Below, piece after piece: positions 8,422 to 17,318 of a stretch of 64,000 nucleotides of DNA. The position numbers and the translations under genes are program-made. The DNA comes from Streptomyces marinisediminis. GTDB taxonomy: Bacteria > Actinomycetota > Actinomycetes > Streptomycetales > Streptomycetaceae. The stretch is from the NCBI RefSeq assembly GCF_026262575.1, contig NZ_JAPKFL010000026.1, forward strand, positions 1 through 64,000, given 5' to 3'. Numbering within the stretch: position 1 is the first letter of the stretch; each line of letters begins with the position of its first letter. The notes under the pieces were generated by a model. The model did no database searches. It had not been told where the DNA came from and saw nothing but the letters and a program-made list of their open reading frames with translations.

Positions 8422-11400
8422 ATGGCCGCCGTGGAGAGCACGGGTATTCCGGGGGATTCGGACGACGGGCCCCGGCCCACCCGGCGGCGGTGGGCGCGGC
8501 GGCCCTCGCGCACGGCGTTCGCGGGTCTGGCCGCGCTCCTCGCCCTCGCCGTCGCCGCGCCGCTCGCCGTGCACCTCTCCGGCGACGCCCCCGGCCCCGC
8601 GGCCGACGGCGCGCGGGAGACCGGCCCCCTGGACGCCCCGGAGGCCATGGCCCTGGCCAGGGAGACGGGCGAGGACGTCGAGGTGGCGGCCGAGCGCACC
8701 GCCACCTCCACCACCTGGGCCCTGCCCGACGGCTCCTGGCGCACCCGCGTCTACAGCGACACCGTCCGCGCGCGCACCGCGGACGGCTGGCGCGCGATCG
8801 ACACCGACCTGGAGCGGGTCGAGGGGGGCTACGCGCCCCGGGCGGTCAACGACCCGCTGCTCTTCAGCGGCGGCACGGACGGCGGCCACCGCACCCAGCT
8901 CCGCCCGGCGGCCGACCCGCCGGTCCAGTGGTCGCCGCTGGTGCGGCTCACCACCGGCGGGCACGAGCTCACCGTGAGCTGGCCGGGTCCGCTGCCCGAG
9001 CCCGTGGTCAGCGGCCCGCGCGCGCTGTACGAGAACGTGCGCCCCGGCATCGACCTGCTCATGACGGCGCGCGACAGCGGCTACTCGCACGTGCTGATCG
9101 TGCACGACCGGCAGGCCGCGCAGGACCCGCTGCTGGCGGAGCTGACCTACCGCCTGGCCTCCCCCGACCTGGACTTCCACCTCGATGCGGACTCCCGCAC
9201 CGTCCAGGCGCTGGACGCCGACGGGGTGGAGATGGCCGCGTCCCCGACGCCGTTCGCCTGGGACTCCGCGGGCGAGCCCGCCGTCACCGTCGGCGAGGAG
9301 CCCGACGTCATCGAGACGGCGCACGAGACGCTGCGCCTGCCCGGACTCGCCGGGCCGCAGCCCGGTGGCCACGACAGCGTGCTGGACGCCGCGCTCGACG
9401 CGGACGACGTGCTGCGCGTGACCCCGGACGCCGGCCTGCTGACCGGCGAGGACACCGTCTACCCGGTCTTCGTCGACCCGTCCTTCAAGGGCCGCAAGAA
9501 GAACTGGACGCTGGTGTACAAGAAGTACCCGAACTCCAGCTTCTACAACGGGCGCAACTACAACGACGGCACGAACGAGGCCCGCGTCGGCTACGAGGCG
9601 ACGTCCGGCGGGCTCTCCCGCTCGCTGTTCACCTTCGAGCACGACCCGAAACTCCGCGGCGCCAGCATCCGGTCGGCCACGTTCCGCGCGCTGCAGACGT
9701 ACTCGTGGGGCTGCGCGTCCCGGACGTACGACCTGTGGGCCACCAACACCATCAACAGCGGCACCACGTGGAACAACCAGCCGCGCTGGGCCCGCGTGCT
9801 GGACTCGGCGACCAACGGCCACGGCTACAAGTCCGGCTCCTGCCCCGACCGCTGGGTCGGACTGAACGTCAAGTCGGTCGCCCAGGACGCCGCCGACGGC
9901 GGGTGGTCCACCATCACCCTCGGCCTGCGCGCGGCCAGCGAGACCGACACGCACGCCTGGAAGAAGTTCCGCGCCAACGGCGAGAACGCGCCCTACCTGG
10001 AGCTGGAGTACAACCGCAGGCCCAACCAGCCCACGCGGCAGACGATGACACCGGGCCCGGACTGCGACCTGACCACCCCGTACTCCGCGGTGGGCAAGTC
10101 CGACCTGACCTTCCGCGCCCGGGGCTCCGACCCCGACGGCAACCTGCGCCGGCTCCACTTCCGGGTGTGGCGGCAGGGCGCCGGCACCGGCTCCCTCTAC
10201 GACGCCGAGCGCACGACCGACAGCGACGGCTACGCGCACGTCACCCTGGCCTGGGAGGACTTCGAGCACGGGCAGACCTACGCCTGGGACGTGCGCTCGG
10301 TCGACGCGGAGGGCGCCGTCTCCTACTTCGCCCCGACCGGCGTCCAGCCCTGCCGCTTCCAGGTGGACCACACCGCCCCGCCCTCCCCCGCCGTGAGCTC
10401 GGCCGACTTCCCCGAGCCCGGTGAGGACGGCGCCACCTGGTCGCGGGTGCGGTTCGGCGCCTTGGGGGACTTCACCTTCACCACCGAGACCGGCGAGCAC
10501 CCGGCCCGCTACGAGTACAGCCTCAACGCCGACACCTTCGACAAGAGCGCGACGGCGGTGGACGGCAGCGCGACGGTGAGCGCCGCGCCCGCCTACGCCG
10601 GGCCCAACCGGCTGTACGTGCGCGGCGTCGACCAGGTGGGCAACGTCTCCCGGCACACCGAGTACCTGTTCTACGTCACCCCCCGCGAGGCGCTCGACGC
10701 CCCCGGCGACGTCACCGGCGACGGGTACCCCGACCTGCTGGCCATCGACTCGGTGGGCCACCTGCGCAGCTACCCGGCCGACGACCGCGGCGACGTCCAC
10801 GTCCACCAGCCCGGCGCCCACGACGCCGGCCGCCCGCTGGACGACGACCACTGGACCGACGACACGGGCGCCCCCGCGCTGATCAGCCACACCGGCGACT
10901 GGTTCCCCGGCGACGGCGTCACCGACCTGCTGGCCCGCATGCCCGACGGCCGGCTGTACGTGCACCCCGGCGACGGCTACGGCGGCTTCGACGTGGGCCG
11001 GCGCGTGGCGGTGCTGCTGCCCGAGGGCGCGCCGGACCCGGCGGACCTCACCCAGCTCGTGACCGCCGAGGACGTCACCGGGGACGGCCACGGGGACGCG
11101 TTCGCGCTGGCGGACGACGAGCTGTGGGCGTTCAGCGGGTACACCGGCGGCGCGTTCACCGAGGCCCGCCGCCTCACCACCGCCGCGGTCTGGCGCGAGC
11201 GCGACCTGGTGAGCGTCGCCGACATCACCGGCGACGGCACCGCCGACCTGCTCTTCCGCGACGGCAACACCCTCAAGCTCCGGCACGGCGCCCCGGCGTC
11301 CGCAGGCGGCGTGGACCTGGACTCGCTGGCCACCGGGGCGGCGTCGGGCACCGGCCGGGACGAGTCGTACGGCACGGCGGGGTGGAGCCGGGCGAACATG

Positions 11401-11565
11401 CCGATGCTGCGCGGCACCCCGGACGTCACCGGCGACGGCGTCCCCGACTTCTGGGGCGTCCACCACGAGGGCGCGCTCTACCTCTACCCCGGCGGCCCCG
11501 CCGGGCACGGCACGCGCTACCAGGTGGGCTCCTACAGTTGGCAGACCCTGCTCGCGCTGGGCTGA
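8422..11565 (+). CDS. Secreted DNRLRE-domain and FG-GAP (VCBS) repeat protein, partner of the RHS locus
   Basis: About 1,047 residues. After a basic N-terminus (RRRWARRPSR) there is one hydrophobic segment (about 33-52), a signal peptide or membrane anchor. Residues 350-533 form a DNRLRE-type beta domain, from VYPVFVDPSFKG to YLELEYN. A fibronectin-like stretch follows, and the last 290 residues carry at least four FG-GAP-type calcium-binding repeats with VTGDG or ITGDG cores (about 762, 886, 932, 1,000). I chose the ATG at 8422 because GGGGGG lies eleven bases upstream; an in-frame ATG at 8329 adds 31 poorly conserved residues. DNRLRE modules are often fused to YD-repeat toxins in Gram-positive bacteria, so this divergent gene may encode a detached surface or assembly partner. 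That role is inference. Confidence 0.8.
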   Translation: MAAVESTGIPGDSDDGPRPTRRRWARRPSRTAFAGLAALLALAVAAPLAVHLSGDAPGPAADGARETGPLDAPEAMALARETGEDVEVAAERTATSTTWALPDGSWRTRVYSDTVRARTADGWRAIDTDLERVEGGYAPRAVNDPLLFSGGTDGGHRTQLRPAADPPVQWSPLVRLTTGGHELTVSWPGPLPEPVVSGPRALYENVRPGIDLLMTARDSGYSHVLIVHDRQAAQDPLLAELTYRLASPDLDFHLDADSRTVQALDADGVEMAASPTPFAWDSAGEPAVTVGEEPDVIETAHETLRLPGLAGPQPGGHDSVLDAALDADDVLRVTPDAGLLTGEDTVYPVFVDPSFKGRKKNWTLVYKKYPNSSFYNGRNYNDGTNEARVGYEATSGGLSRSLFTFEHDPKLRGASIRSATFRALQTYSWGCASRTYDLWATNTINSGTTWNNQPRWARVLDSATNGHGYKSGSCPDRWVGLNVKSVAQDAADGGWSTITLGLRAASETDTHAWKKFRANGENAPYLELEYNRRPNQPTRQTMTPGPDCDLTTPYSAVGKSDLTFRARGSDPDGNLRRLHFRVWRQGAGTGSLYDAERTTDSDGYAHVTLAWEDFEHGQTYAWDVRSVDAEGAVSYFAPTGVQPCRFQVDHTAPPSPAVSSADFPEPGEDGATWSRVRFGALGDFTFTTETGEHPARYEYSLNADTFDKSATAVDGSATVSAAPAYAGPNRLYVRGVDQVGNVSRHTEYLFYVTPREALDAPGDVTGDGYPDLLAIDSVGHLRSYPADDRGDVHVHQPGAHDAGRPLDDDHWTDDTGAPALISHTGDWFPGDGVTDLLARMPDGRLYVHPGDGYGGFDVGRRVAVLLPEGAPDPADLTQLVTAEDVTGDGHGDAFALADDELWAFSGYTGGAFTEARRLTTAAVWRERDLVSVADITGDGTADLLFRDGNTLKLRHGAPASAGGVDLDSLATGAASGTGRDESYGTAGWSRANMPMLRGTPDVTGDGVPDFWGVHHEGALYLYPGGPAGHGTRYQVGSYSWQTLLALG

Positions 11566-11587
11566 ACCCGCGGGGCGGCGCGGCCCC

Positions 11588-11711
11588 CGGCGCGCCCGCG
11601 ACCGTCGCCTCGCGGCCACCCCGGCGCGCCCCGCGACCGTCGCCTCGCGGCCCCCACGGCACGACGCGCGCGCCCCGCGACCGCCGTGGTGCGACGGTCG
11701 CGGGGCGCGCG
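11588..11711. repeat. Two direct repeats followed by a long hairpin in a convergent intergenic spacer
   Basis: Two near-identical copies of about 30 bp, each containing CGCGACCGTCGCCTCGCGG, occur at about 11589-11617 and 11624-11652. A third, diverged CGCGACCG block belongs to the hairpin at 11667-11711. The spacer separates the plus-strand FG-GAP gene from the minus-strand carboxypeptidase and does not look coding. Confidence 0.6.
11667..11711. terminator. Bidirectional hairpin terminator between FG-GAP and carboxypeptidase genes
   Basis: A 17-bp perfect GC stem (CGCGCGCCCCGCGACCG and its complement) closes an 11-nt loop. It lies between two convergent stop codons (11565 and 11755), so it can end transcripts from both sides. 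Confidence 0.75.
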
Positions 11712-11754
11712 GGGTGGCACGGGCGGGCGGGCCCGGGGCGCGGGGCGCCGGTGG

Positions 11755-13542
11755 TTACACCGTCAGCTCCCAGCCCAGGAGCGTGCCGGTGTCCCAGGTG
11801 GCCGAGTCGGTGACGCGGAGGTTCCACGTGCCGTCGGCCGCCTCCGAGGAGAGGTTCACGGTGTAGGTCTGGTCGATGTCGTCGGTGCTCCCGCCGGACC
11901 GGTTGTGCAGCGTGTACGTGCTGCCGTCGGGCGCGACGAGCTGCACGGTGAGGTCACCGATGTAGGTGTGCCGGATCTGCACGTCGACCGTGGCCGTGGC
12001 CGAGGCACCGCGCCCGCACCCGCTGACGGTGGCCGGCGAGTTGACGGTGGCGTGGTCGCGGACGGCCATGTCGGTGCCGTTGGACGCCGAGCAGGTGGGC
12101 TCGGGGTCCGGGCCCGGGTCGGTGCCGCCGCCGTAGGGGTCGGCCGCGTTCTCCGCCGAGTAGACCAGCATCGGCTTGACCTGGTTCCAGAAGGTGTTCT
12201 GGCAGGAGTAGGACGGGTGGAAGCCGGCGCAGCTCCCGCTGTTCGGCCCGACCTCGAAGGTGTAGCTGGGCACGCCGAGCTCGTCGTAGGCCCAGTCGTC
12301 GTGGCCGCCGCTGGCGTTGTAGAGGATCTCGCCGGGCTGGCCGTACTGCCAGGAGCTGCCCGCGAGCTGGGCGAGGTCCTTGCCCATGCGCCGCAGGTCG
12401 GCGTCGTTGCCGGTGTTCACGCCGGCGTTCCAGCCCCAGGGGAAGAGCACCATGTTGGCGTAGCTGTGCAGGGTGACGAAGAAGCCCTGGGTGTCGGCGT
12501 CGGCGGGCGTGGTGTCGCCGCTGCCGCGGGTGTCGGGGAACAGGTCGCGGTAGAGGGCGTGCAGCGCCCGGTTCTCGTGCTCGGAGTCCGCGGCCGGGCC
12601 CTTGTAGACCTGGCTGCACGGGTTCGAGCTGGTGCCCGCGCCGCCCCAGTGGGAGCTGTTGTTGCGGTTGAGGTCGATCCCGATGCCGCTGCCGGAGTTC
12701 TCCGAGCAGTTGCTGCCGTGCGTGTGGTTGGCGTTCTTGCGGTGCCACTGCTGGCCGCTGGGCCCGCCGGAGAAGCCCTGCTGGACCATGTCGACGCCGT
12801 CCGGGTTGCCGATCGGCACCACCCAGATCTCGCGGGTGTCCAGCAGCTCGGTGGCCTTGGCGTCGCGGCCGTAGCCGTCGGTGAGGTAGTCGATCCACCG
12901 GTAGGCCATCTCGCCGGTGGTCAGCTCGCGCGCGTGGACCTGGGCCTGGAGGAGAAAGCGCGGCTTGTCCGAGTTCGGGTCGAGCCGGCAGCTCCCGCTG
13001 GTCTTCTTCGTCAGGCAGATCGCCTTCAGGTCGTACCCGCCGGGGCGGCCCGTGGACTTGCGCCAGGAGTCGCCGAAGTCGACGACGGTGGCGAGGTTCG
13101 CGTGGTCGGAGGCGACCTGGTCGAGGTGGGCGTACTGGGCGTTGACCGTGCGGTAGCCGCCGTAGTACGTCTCCTCGGCGAGCGCCTCCGTCATGCGCGG
13201 CGCCTGACCGCTGCGCTTGGGCGGCTCCCAGGGCGCCGGCTCCAGCTTCTCCTCGACGGTCGGACGCAGGCCCGCCGCCTTCAGGTCCGCGGCCGTGCCG
13301 GCGTCCCCGAGGACGAACAGGTCGTCGCCCTCACGGGTTTCGAGCAGGTCGAAGGAGCCGAACGCGCTCTGCGGGGCGTCGGCGCCGCCGTGGACGCGGT
13401 AGACGTAGGCGTGGTCGTCCGCCGCGGCCGAGTCCGCGGTGTCCGGAGCGGCCACGCCGCTGCCGGCGCCGATGACGCTGAGCGCCGCGGCGACCGCGGC
13501 GGCCCAGAGTATGCGTCTGTGCTGCACAGGGGCCTCACTCAT
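11755..13542 (-). CDS. Secreted zinc carboxypeptidase, M14 family, with C-terminal P-domain
   Basis: An exported metallocarboxypeptidase of about 595 residues. The N-terminus has a signal peptide (RRILWAAAVAAALSVIGAG, then an Ala-rich cleavage region). A propeptide-like segment precedes the M14 domain. The HARE motif (VHARELTTGEM) supplies zinc-binding His and Glu, LHSYANMVLFPW supplies the third zinc His, GIDLNRN is the substrate-binding Arg region, and YTFEVGP carries the catalytic Glu. The last 110 residues are a proprotein-convertase P-type beta domain (TYIGDLTVQLVAPDG), often found on secreted bacterial proteases. The ATG at 13542 has no clear ribosome binding site; a GTG at 13527 has GTGAGG five bases upstream and may be the true start. 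It probably releases C-terminal amino acids from extracellular peptides. Confidence 0.9.
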   Translation of the reverse strand: MSEAPVQHRRILWAAAVAAALSVIGAGSGVAAPDTADSAAADDHAYVYRVHGGADAPQSAFGSFDLLETREGDDLFVLGDAGTAADLKAAGLRPTVEEKLEPAPWEPPKRSGQAPRMTEALAEETYYGGYRTVNAQYAHLDQVASDHANLATVVDFGDSWRKSTGRPGGYDLKAICLTKKTSGSCRLDPNSDKPRFLLQAQVHARELTTGEMAYRWIDYLTDGYGRDAKATELLDTREIWVVPIGNPDGVDMVQQGFSGGPSGQQWHRKNANHTHGSNCSENSGSGIGIDLNRNNSSHWGGAGTSSNPCSQVYKGPAADSEHENRALHALYRDLFPDTRGSGDTTPADADTQGFFVTLHSYANMVLFPWGWNAGVNTGNDADLRRMGKDLAQLAGSSWQYGQPGEILYNASGGHDDWAYDELGVPSYTFEVGPNSGSCAGFHPSYSCQNTFWNQVKPMLVYSAENAADPYGGGTDPGPDPEPTCSASNGTDMAVRDHATVNSPATVSGCGRGASATATVDVQIRHTYIGDLTVQLVAPDGSTYTLHNRSGGSTDDIDQTYTVNLSSEAADGTWNLRVTDSATWDTGTLLGWELTV

Positions 13543-14465
13543 CGTTGGGTGGCACGGGCCCGCGCACCGGGGTGCGGCGCCGGACCGCGCCGTGGGGGGT
13601 GCCCGCCGAGTGGGCGGACTGAATGACATGGGCATGCCCTTCAGTCACGTGAGTATCAAGCACGCGTGGCGGCACGACAAGCACCGCGCAACCCTTACTC
13701 TTCGGTAAGCGCATGACGCACCCCGCATACCGGACACCGCCCGACACACCGGGCCCACGCCCACCACGGGGGCGGAGCCGGAGCACCGGCACGGCAACGC
13801 CCGCGAGGGCGCGGGCCGGTGGGGTGGCGCCGACGTGGGCGCGCGGAGGAGCCGCGCGAGGGGCGACCCGGCGGGCCGGGTGCGGCGCGGCCGCTGGGCC
13901 GGGCCCGCCGCCGTGGCGTGCGCCGGCGGGAGGGACACCCGGCCGTCGAGACGCGGACGGCCCCGGCGCCCGGTCGGCGGGACGCGGAACAGGACCGGCG
14001 CCCGGCCGTTGCAACGCGGACGACCCCGGCGCCCGGTCGGCGGGACGCGGACGGCCCCGGCACCCGGTCGGCGGGGCGGGGCAGGCCGAGGCGCTCGTCG
14101 TCCTGGGCGGCGCCCGGAAGCCCGGGCGCCAGGGGAGCGCGGCGGTGGACCGGGACGGGCGGCGTCGGCGCGCGCCAGGGCCCGGCGGGGCGGGAGCGGG
14201 CGTCGGCGCGCCGAGCGTCGGCGGCGTTCGCCCGCGGAGGCGGCGCCGCCGACGGCACACGGCCGCGCGCCGCCCGCTCGGGCCGCGCTCGGCGTACCGC
14301 GCGGTGGGCCGGACCGCCGCCGCCCGGTCGGCGCGCGGGCCCGGGAGCCCGGGACGCACAGGGCCCGGCCCGCTCACAGTGGGGCAGGTCCGACGCGGGC
14401 TCGGCCGGACGACGACGCGCCGGGGCCCGGGGCGCCCCCGGAGCGGGGCGGCCCGGGTGGGTGGG
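13543..14465. other. 923-bp GC-extreme non-coding region
   Basis: This lies between the carboxypeptidase start and the guaB3 stop. The first 170 bp contain less GC-rich sequence with a small inverted repeat (CTTAC...GTAAG, 13694-13709), presumably the carboxypeptidase control region. The rest is extreme GC, including the tandem repeat at 13951-14075. Long ORFs exist in several frames on both strands, but all encode Arg/Pro/Gly-rich low-complexity sequence and none looks real. Confidence 0.6.
13951..14075. repeat. 31-bp tandem repeat, four copies
   Basis: Four consecutive units start at 13951, 13982, 14014 and 14045, each opening ACGCGGA. Units 1, 3 and 4 are 31 bp and nearly identical (one or two changes); unit 2 is 32 bp and more diverged. 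The array is in non-coding DNA. Confidence 0.85.
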
Positions 14466-15581
14466 TCAGCGGCTGCGGGCCACGGTGACCTCGACGCGCT
14501 GGAACTCCTTGAGGTCGCTGTAGCCGGTGGTGGCCATCGCGCGGCGCAGCGCGCCGAAGAAGTTCATGGCGCCGTCCGGGGTGTGCGAGGGGCCGGTGAG
14601 GATCTCCTCGGTGGTGCCCACGGTGCCCAGGTCGACCTTCTTGCCGCGCGGCACGTCCTCGTGGACGGCCTCCATGCCCCAGTGGTGGCCGCGGCCCGGC
14701 GCGTCGGCGGCGCGGGCGAGCGGGGAGCCCATCATCACCGCGTCGGCACCGCAGGCCACCGCCTTCGGCAGATCGCCGGACCAGCCCACACCGCCGTCGG
14801 CGATGACGTGCACGTAGCGGCCGCCGGACTCGTCGAGGTAGTCGCGGCGGGCTGCGGCCACGTCCGCGACGGCGGTGGCCATCGGCACCTGGATGCCCAG
14901 CACGTTGCGCGTGGTGTGCGCGGCACCGCCGCCGAAGCCGACGAGCACGCCCGCCGCGCCGGTGCGCATCAGGTGGAGGGCCGCGGTGTAGGTGGCGCAG
15001 CCGCCCACGATCACGGGGACGTCGAGCTCGTAGATGAACTGCTTGAGGTTGAGCGGCTCGGCGGCCGAGGAGACGTGCTCGGCCGAGACGGTGGTGCCCC
15101 GGATGACGAAAAGGTCCACGCCCGCGTCGACGACGGCCTTGGAGAACTGCGCGGTGCGCTGGGGGGAGAGCGCGGCGGCGGTCACCACCCCGGCGTCGCG
15201 CACCTCCTTGATGCGCCGGCCGATCAGCTCCTCCTTGATCGGCTCGGCGTAGATCTCCTGGAGGCGGCGGTTGGCGTCGCCCTCGGGCAGCTCCGCGATC
15301 TCCGCGAGGAGCGGCTCGGGGTCCTCGTAGCGCGTCCACAGCCCTTCGAGGTTGAGGACGCCGAGGCCGCCGAGCTCACCGATGCGGATGGCCGTCCGCG
15401 GCGAGACGACGGAGTCCATCGGCGCGGCCAGGAACGGCAGCTCGAAGCGGTAAGCGTCGATCTGCCAGGCGATCGAGACCTCCTTGGGGTCCCGCGTGCG
15501 GCGACTCGGCACGACGGCGATGTCGTCGAAGGCGTACGCCCGGCGCCCGCGCTTGCCGCGCCCGATCTCGATCTCAGTCAC
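14466..15581 (-). CDS. guaB3: GuaB3-type IMP dehydrogenase-related protein
   Basis: A 371-residue TIM-barrel protein of the IMPDH/GMP reductase superfamily, immediately downstream of guaB as in many actinobacteria. It opens with the IMPDH-like YAFDDIAVVPSRRTRDP and keeps the flavodoxin-like phosphate-binding strands (VIADGGVGWSGDLPKA, CGADAVMMGSPLA) and the GMNFFGALRRAM-type C-terminal region. It lacks the CBS pair of true IMPDH. Where IMPDH has the catalytic SICTTR loop, this protein reads AAHTTR (about residue 226), so the catalytic Cys position is His. Canonical IMP oxidation is therefore doubtful, and the reaction is not settled from sequence. The start is a GTG at 15581. Confidence 0.9.
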   Translation of the reverse strand: MTEIEIGRGKRGRRAYAFDDIAVVPSRRTRDPKEVSIAWQIDAYRFELPFLAAPMDSVVSPRTAIRIGELGGLGVLNLEGLWTRYEDPEPLLAEIAELPEGDANRRLQEIYAEPIKEELIGRRIKEVRDAGVVTAAALSPQRTAQFSKAVVDAGVDLFVIRGTTVSAEHVSSAAEPLNLKQFIYELDVPVIVGGCATYTAALHLMRTGAAGVLVGFGGGAAHTTRNVLGIQVPMATAVADVAAARRDYLDESGGRYVHVIADGGVGWSGDLPKAVACGADAVMMGSPLARAADAPGRGHHWGMEAVHEDVPRGKKVDLGTVGTTEEILTGPSHTPDGAMNFFGALRRAMATTGYSDLKEFQRVEVTVARSR

Positions 15582-15671
15582 TACTGCTGCCCTTCCCGTT
15601 GGTGTGCGGCCCCCAGTATCGCCCAGGGGCGAGCGGGGGCCGCGTCCCGTCTCACGCGCGTGGCCGGGGGC

Positions 15672-17177
15672 TCAGCGCCGCGAGTAGTTGGGCGCCTCGA
15701 CGGTGAGCTGGATGTCGTGCGGGTGGCTCTCCTTCAGGCCCGCGGCGGTGATGCGGACGAACTGGCCGCGCTCCTTCATCTCCCCCACCGTGCGCCCGCC
15801 GACGTAGAACATGGACTGGCGCAGACCGCCGACGAGCTGGTGGACGACGGCGGACAGCGGGCCGCGGTAGGGCACCTGGCCCTCGACGCCCTCGGGGATC
15901 AGCTTGTCGTCGCCGCTGACCTCCTCCTGGAAGTAGCGGTCCTTGGAGAAGGAGCGCTGCTCGCCGCGCGTCTGCATGGCACCCAGCGAGCCCATGCCGC
16001 GGTAGGACTTGAACTGCTTGCCGTTGATGAACAGCAGCTCGCCGGGGGACTCCTCGCAGCCCGCGAGAAGGCTGCCGAGCATCACGGTGTCGGCGCCCGC
16101 GACGATCGCCTTGGCGATGTCGCCGCTGTACTGGAGGCCGCCGTCGCCGATGACCGGGACGCCGGCCTCGCGGGCGGCGAGCGCGGCCTCGTAGATCGCG
16201 GTGACCTGCGGGACGCCGATGCCGGCCACGACGCGGGTGGTGCAGATGGACCCCGGGCCGACGCCGACCTTGACGCCGTCCGCCCCGGCGTCCACCAGCG
16301 CCTGCGCACCCTCGCGGGTGGCGACGTTGCCGCCGACGACGTCCACGCCGGTGTGGTTGGACTTGATCTTGGCGATCATGTCGCCCACGAGCCGGGAGTG
16401 GCCGTGCGCGATGTCCACGACCACGAAGTCCACGCCCGCCTCGATCAGCGCCTGGGCCCGGTCGTAGGCGTCACCGGCCACGCCGACGGCGCCGCCGACG
16501 ATCAGCCGGCCCTCGGCGTCCTTGGCGGCGTTGGGGTACTTCTCGGCCTTGACGAAGTCCTTGACGGTGATGAGGCCCTTGATGCGGCCCGCGTCGTCCA
16601 CCAGCGGGAGCTTCTCGATCTTGTGGCGGCGCAGCAGCTCCATGGCGTCGGAGCGCTCGATGCCCACCCGGCCGGTGACCAGCGGCATCGGCGTCATGAC
16701 GTCGCGGACCTGGCGCGTGCGGTCCAGCTCGAAGGCCATGTCGCGGTTGGTGACGATGCCCAGCAGCTTGCCCGCCGCGTCCGTCACCGGGACGCCGCTG
16801 ATGCGGAACCGCCCGCACAGCTCGTCGGCTTCGCGCAGGGTGGCGTCGGGGCGGATGGTGATCGGGTCGGCCACCATGCCGGACTCCGAGCGCTTCACCC
16901 GGTCCACCTGGGCGGCCTGCTCCTCGATCGACAGGTTGCGGTGCAGCACGCCGACGCCGCCCTGGCGGGCCATGGCGATGGCCATGCGGGCCTCGGTCAC
17001 CTTGTCCATCGCCGCCGACAGCAGCGGGACGTTCACCCGGACGTTGCGGGAGACCAGGGAGGAGGTGTCGATGTCCTGCGGCGCCATGTCCGCCTCACCG
17101 GGCAGCAACAGCACGTCGTCGTAGGTCAGCCCGAGCCGCGCGAACTTCTCCGGCACTCCGTCGACGTAGTCAGTCAT
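15672..17177 (-). CDS. guaB: Inosine-5'-monophosphate dehydrogenase
   Basis: It oxidises IMP to XMP with NAD+, the committed step of guanine nucleotide synthesis. The protein has 501 residues. The N-terminal barrel strand contains LTYDDVLLLPGEADM, a CBS-domain pair sits at about 105-220, and the active-site loop GPGSICTTRVVAGIG has the catalytic Cys at about 312. The flap region near YRGMGSLGAM and the C-terminal substrate-binding segment are intact. The ATG at 17177 has GAAGG eight bases upstream; an ORF extension of 12 codons is not needed. It lies upstream of guaB3, and its leader contains a perfect 14-bp inverted repeat (17247-17260). The adjacent upstream sigma factor is transcribed in the same direction. 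Confidence 0.97.
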   Translation of the reverse strand: MTDYVDGVPEKFARLGLTYDDVLLLPGEADMAPQDIDTSSLVSRNVRVNVPLLSAAMDKVTEARMAIAMARQGGVGVLHRNLSIEEQAAQVDRVKRSESGMVADPITIRPDATLREADELCGRFRISGVPVTDAAGKLLGIVTNRDMAFELDRTRQVRDVMTPMPLVTGRVGIERSDAMELLRRHKIEKLPLVDDAGRIKGLITVKDFVKAEKYPNAAKDAEGRLIVGGAVGVAGDAYDRAQALIEAGVDFVVVDIAHGHSRLVGDMIAKIKSNHTGVDVVGGNVATREGAQALVDAGADGVKVGVGPGSICTTRVVAGIGVPQVTAIYEAALAAREAGVPVIGDGGLQYSGDIAKAIVAGADTVMLGSLLAGCEESPGELLFINGKQFKSYRGMGSLGAMQTRGEQRSFSKDRYFQEEVSGDDKLIPEGVEGQVPYRGPLSAVVHQLVGGLRQSMFYVGGRTVGEMKERGQFVRITAAGLKESHPHDIQLTVEAPNYSRR

Positions 17178-17246
17178 GACACCTTCCCCATGGTCTTGCC
17201 GCGGCACGTGCACCCATGCTAACGGTCCAAACGGGCGAGCCGTGTC

Positions 17247-17260
17247 CGTAGGAACCTACG
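17247..17260. promoter_or_regulatory. 14-bp inverted repeat in the guaB leader region
   Basis: CGTAGG-AA-CCTACG is a perfect palindrome with two central bases, about 70-83 bp upstream of the guaB ATG and downstream of the sigma-factor stop. The size and symmetry suit a repressor operator. No regulator is identified. Confidence 0.35.
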
Positions 17261-17318
17261 ACGGAGCCCCGGGACCCCGCTCCGGGAGGGTGGGCCGGGA
17301 GCGGCGGCGCCCCGGCCC

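Noticed and set aside
8206..11619. 1,137-residue minus-strand ORF opposite the FG-GAP gene
   Set aside because: Antisense shadow of high-GC coding sequence; composition is random and no domain is visible.
13951..14075. CRISPR array
   Set aside because: The units are contiguous tandem repeats without spacers.
15484..15687. 67-residue plus-strand ORF between guaB3 and guaB
   Set aside because: It overlaps both gene ends in antisense and has no ribosome binding site.
13713..17222. 1,169-residue plus-strand ORF over the GC-rich spacer, guaB3 and guaB
   Set aside because: It is antisense to two certain genes and otherwise low-complexity Arg/Gly/Pro.
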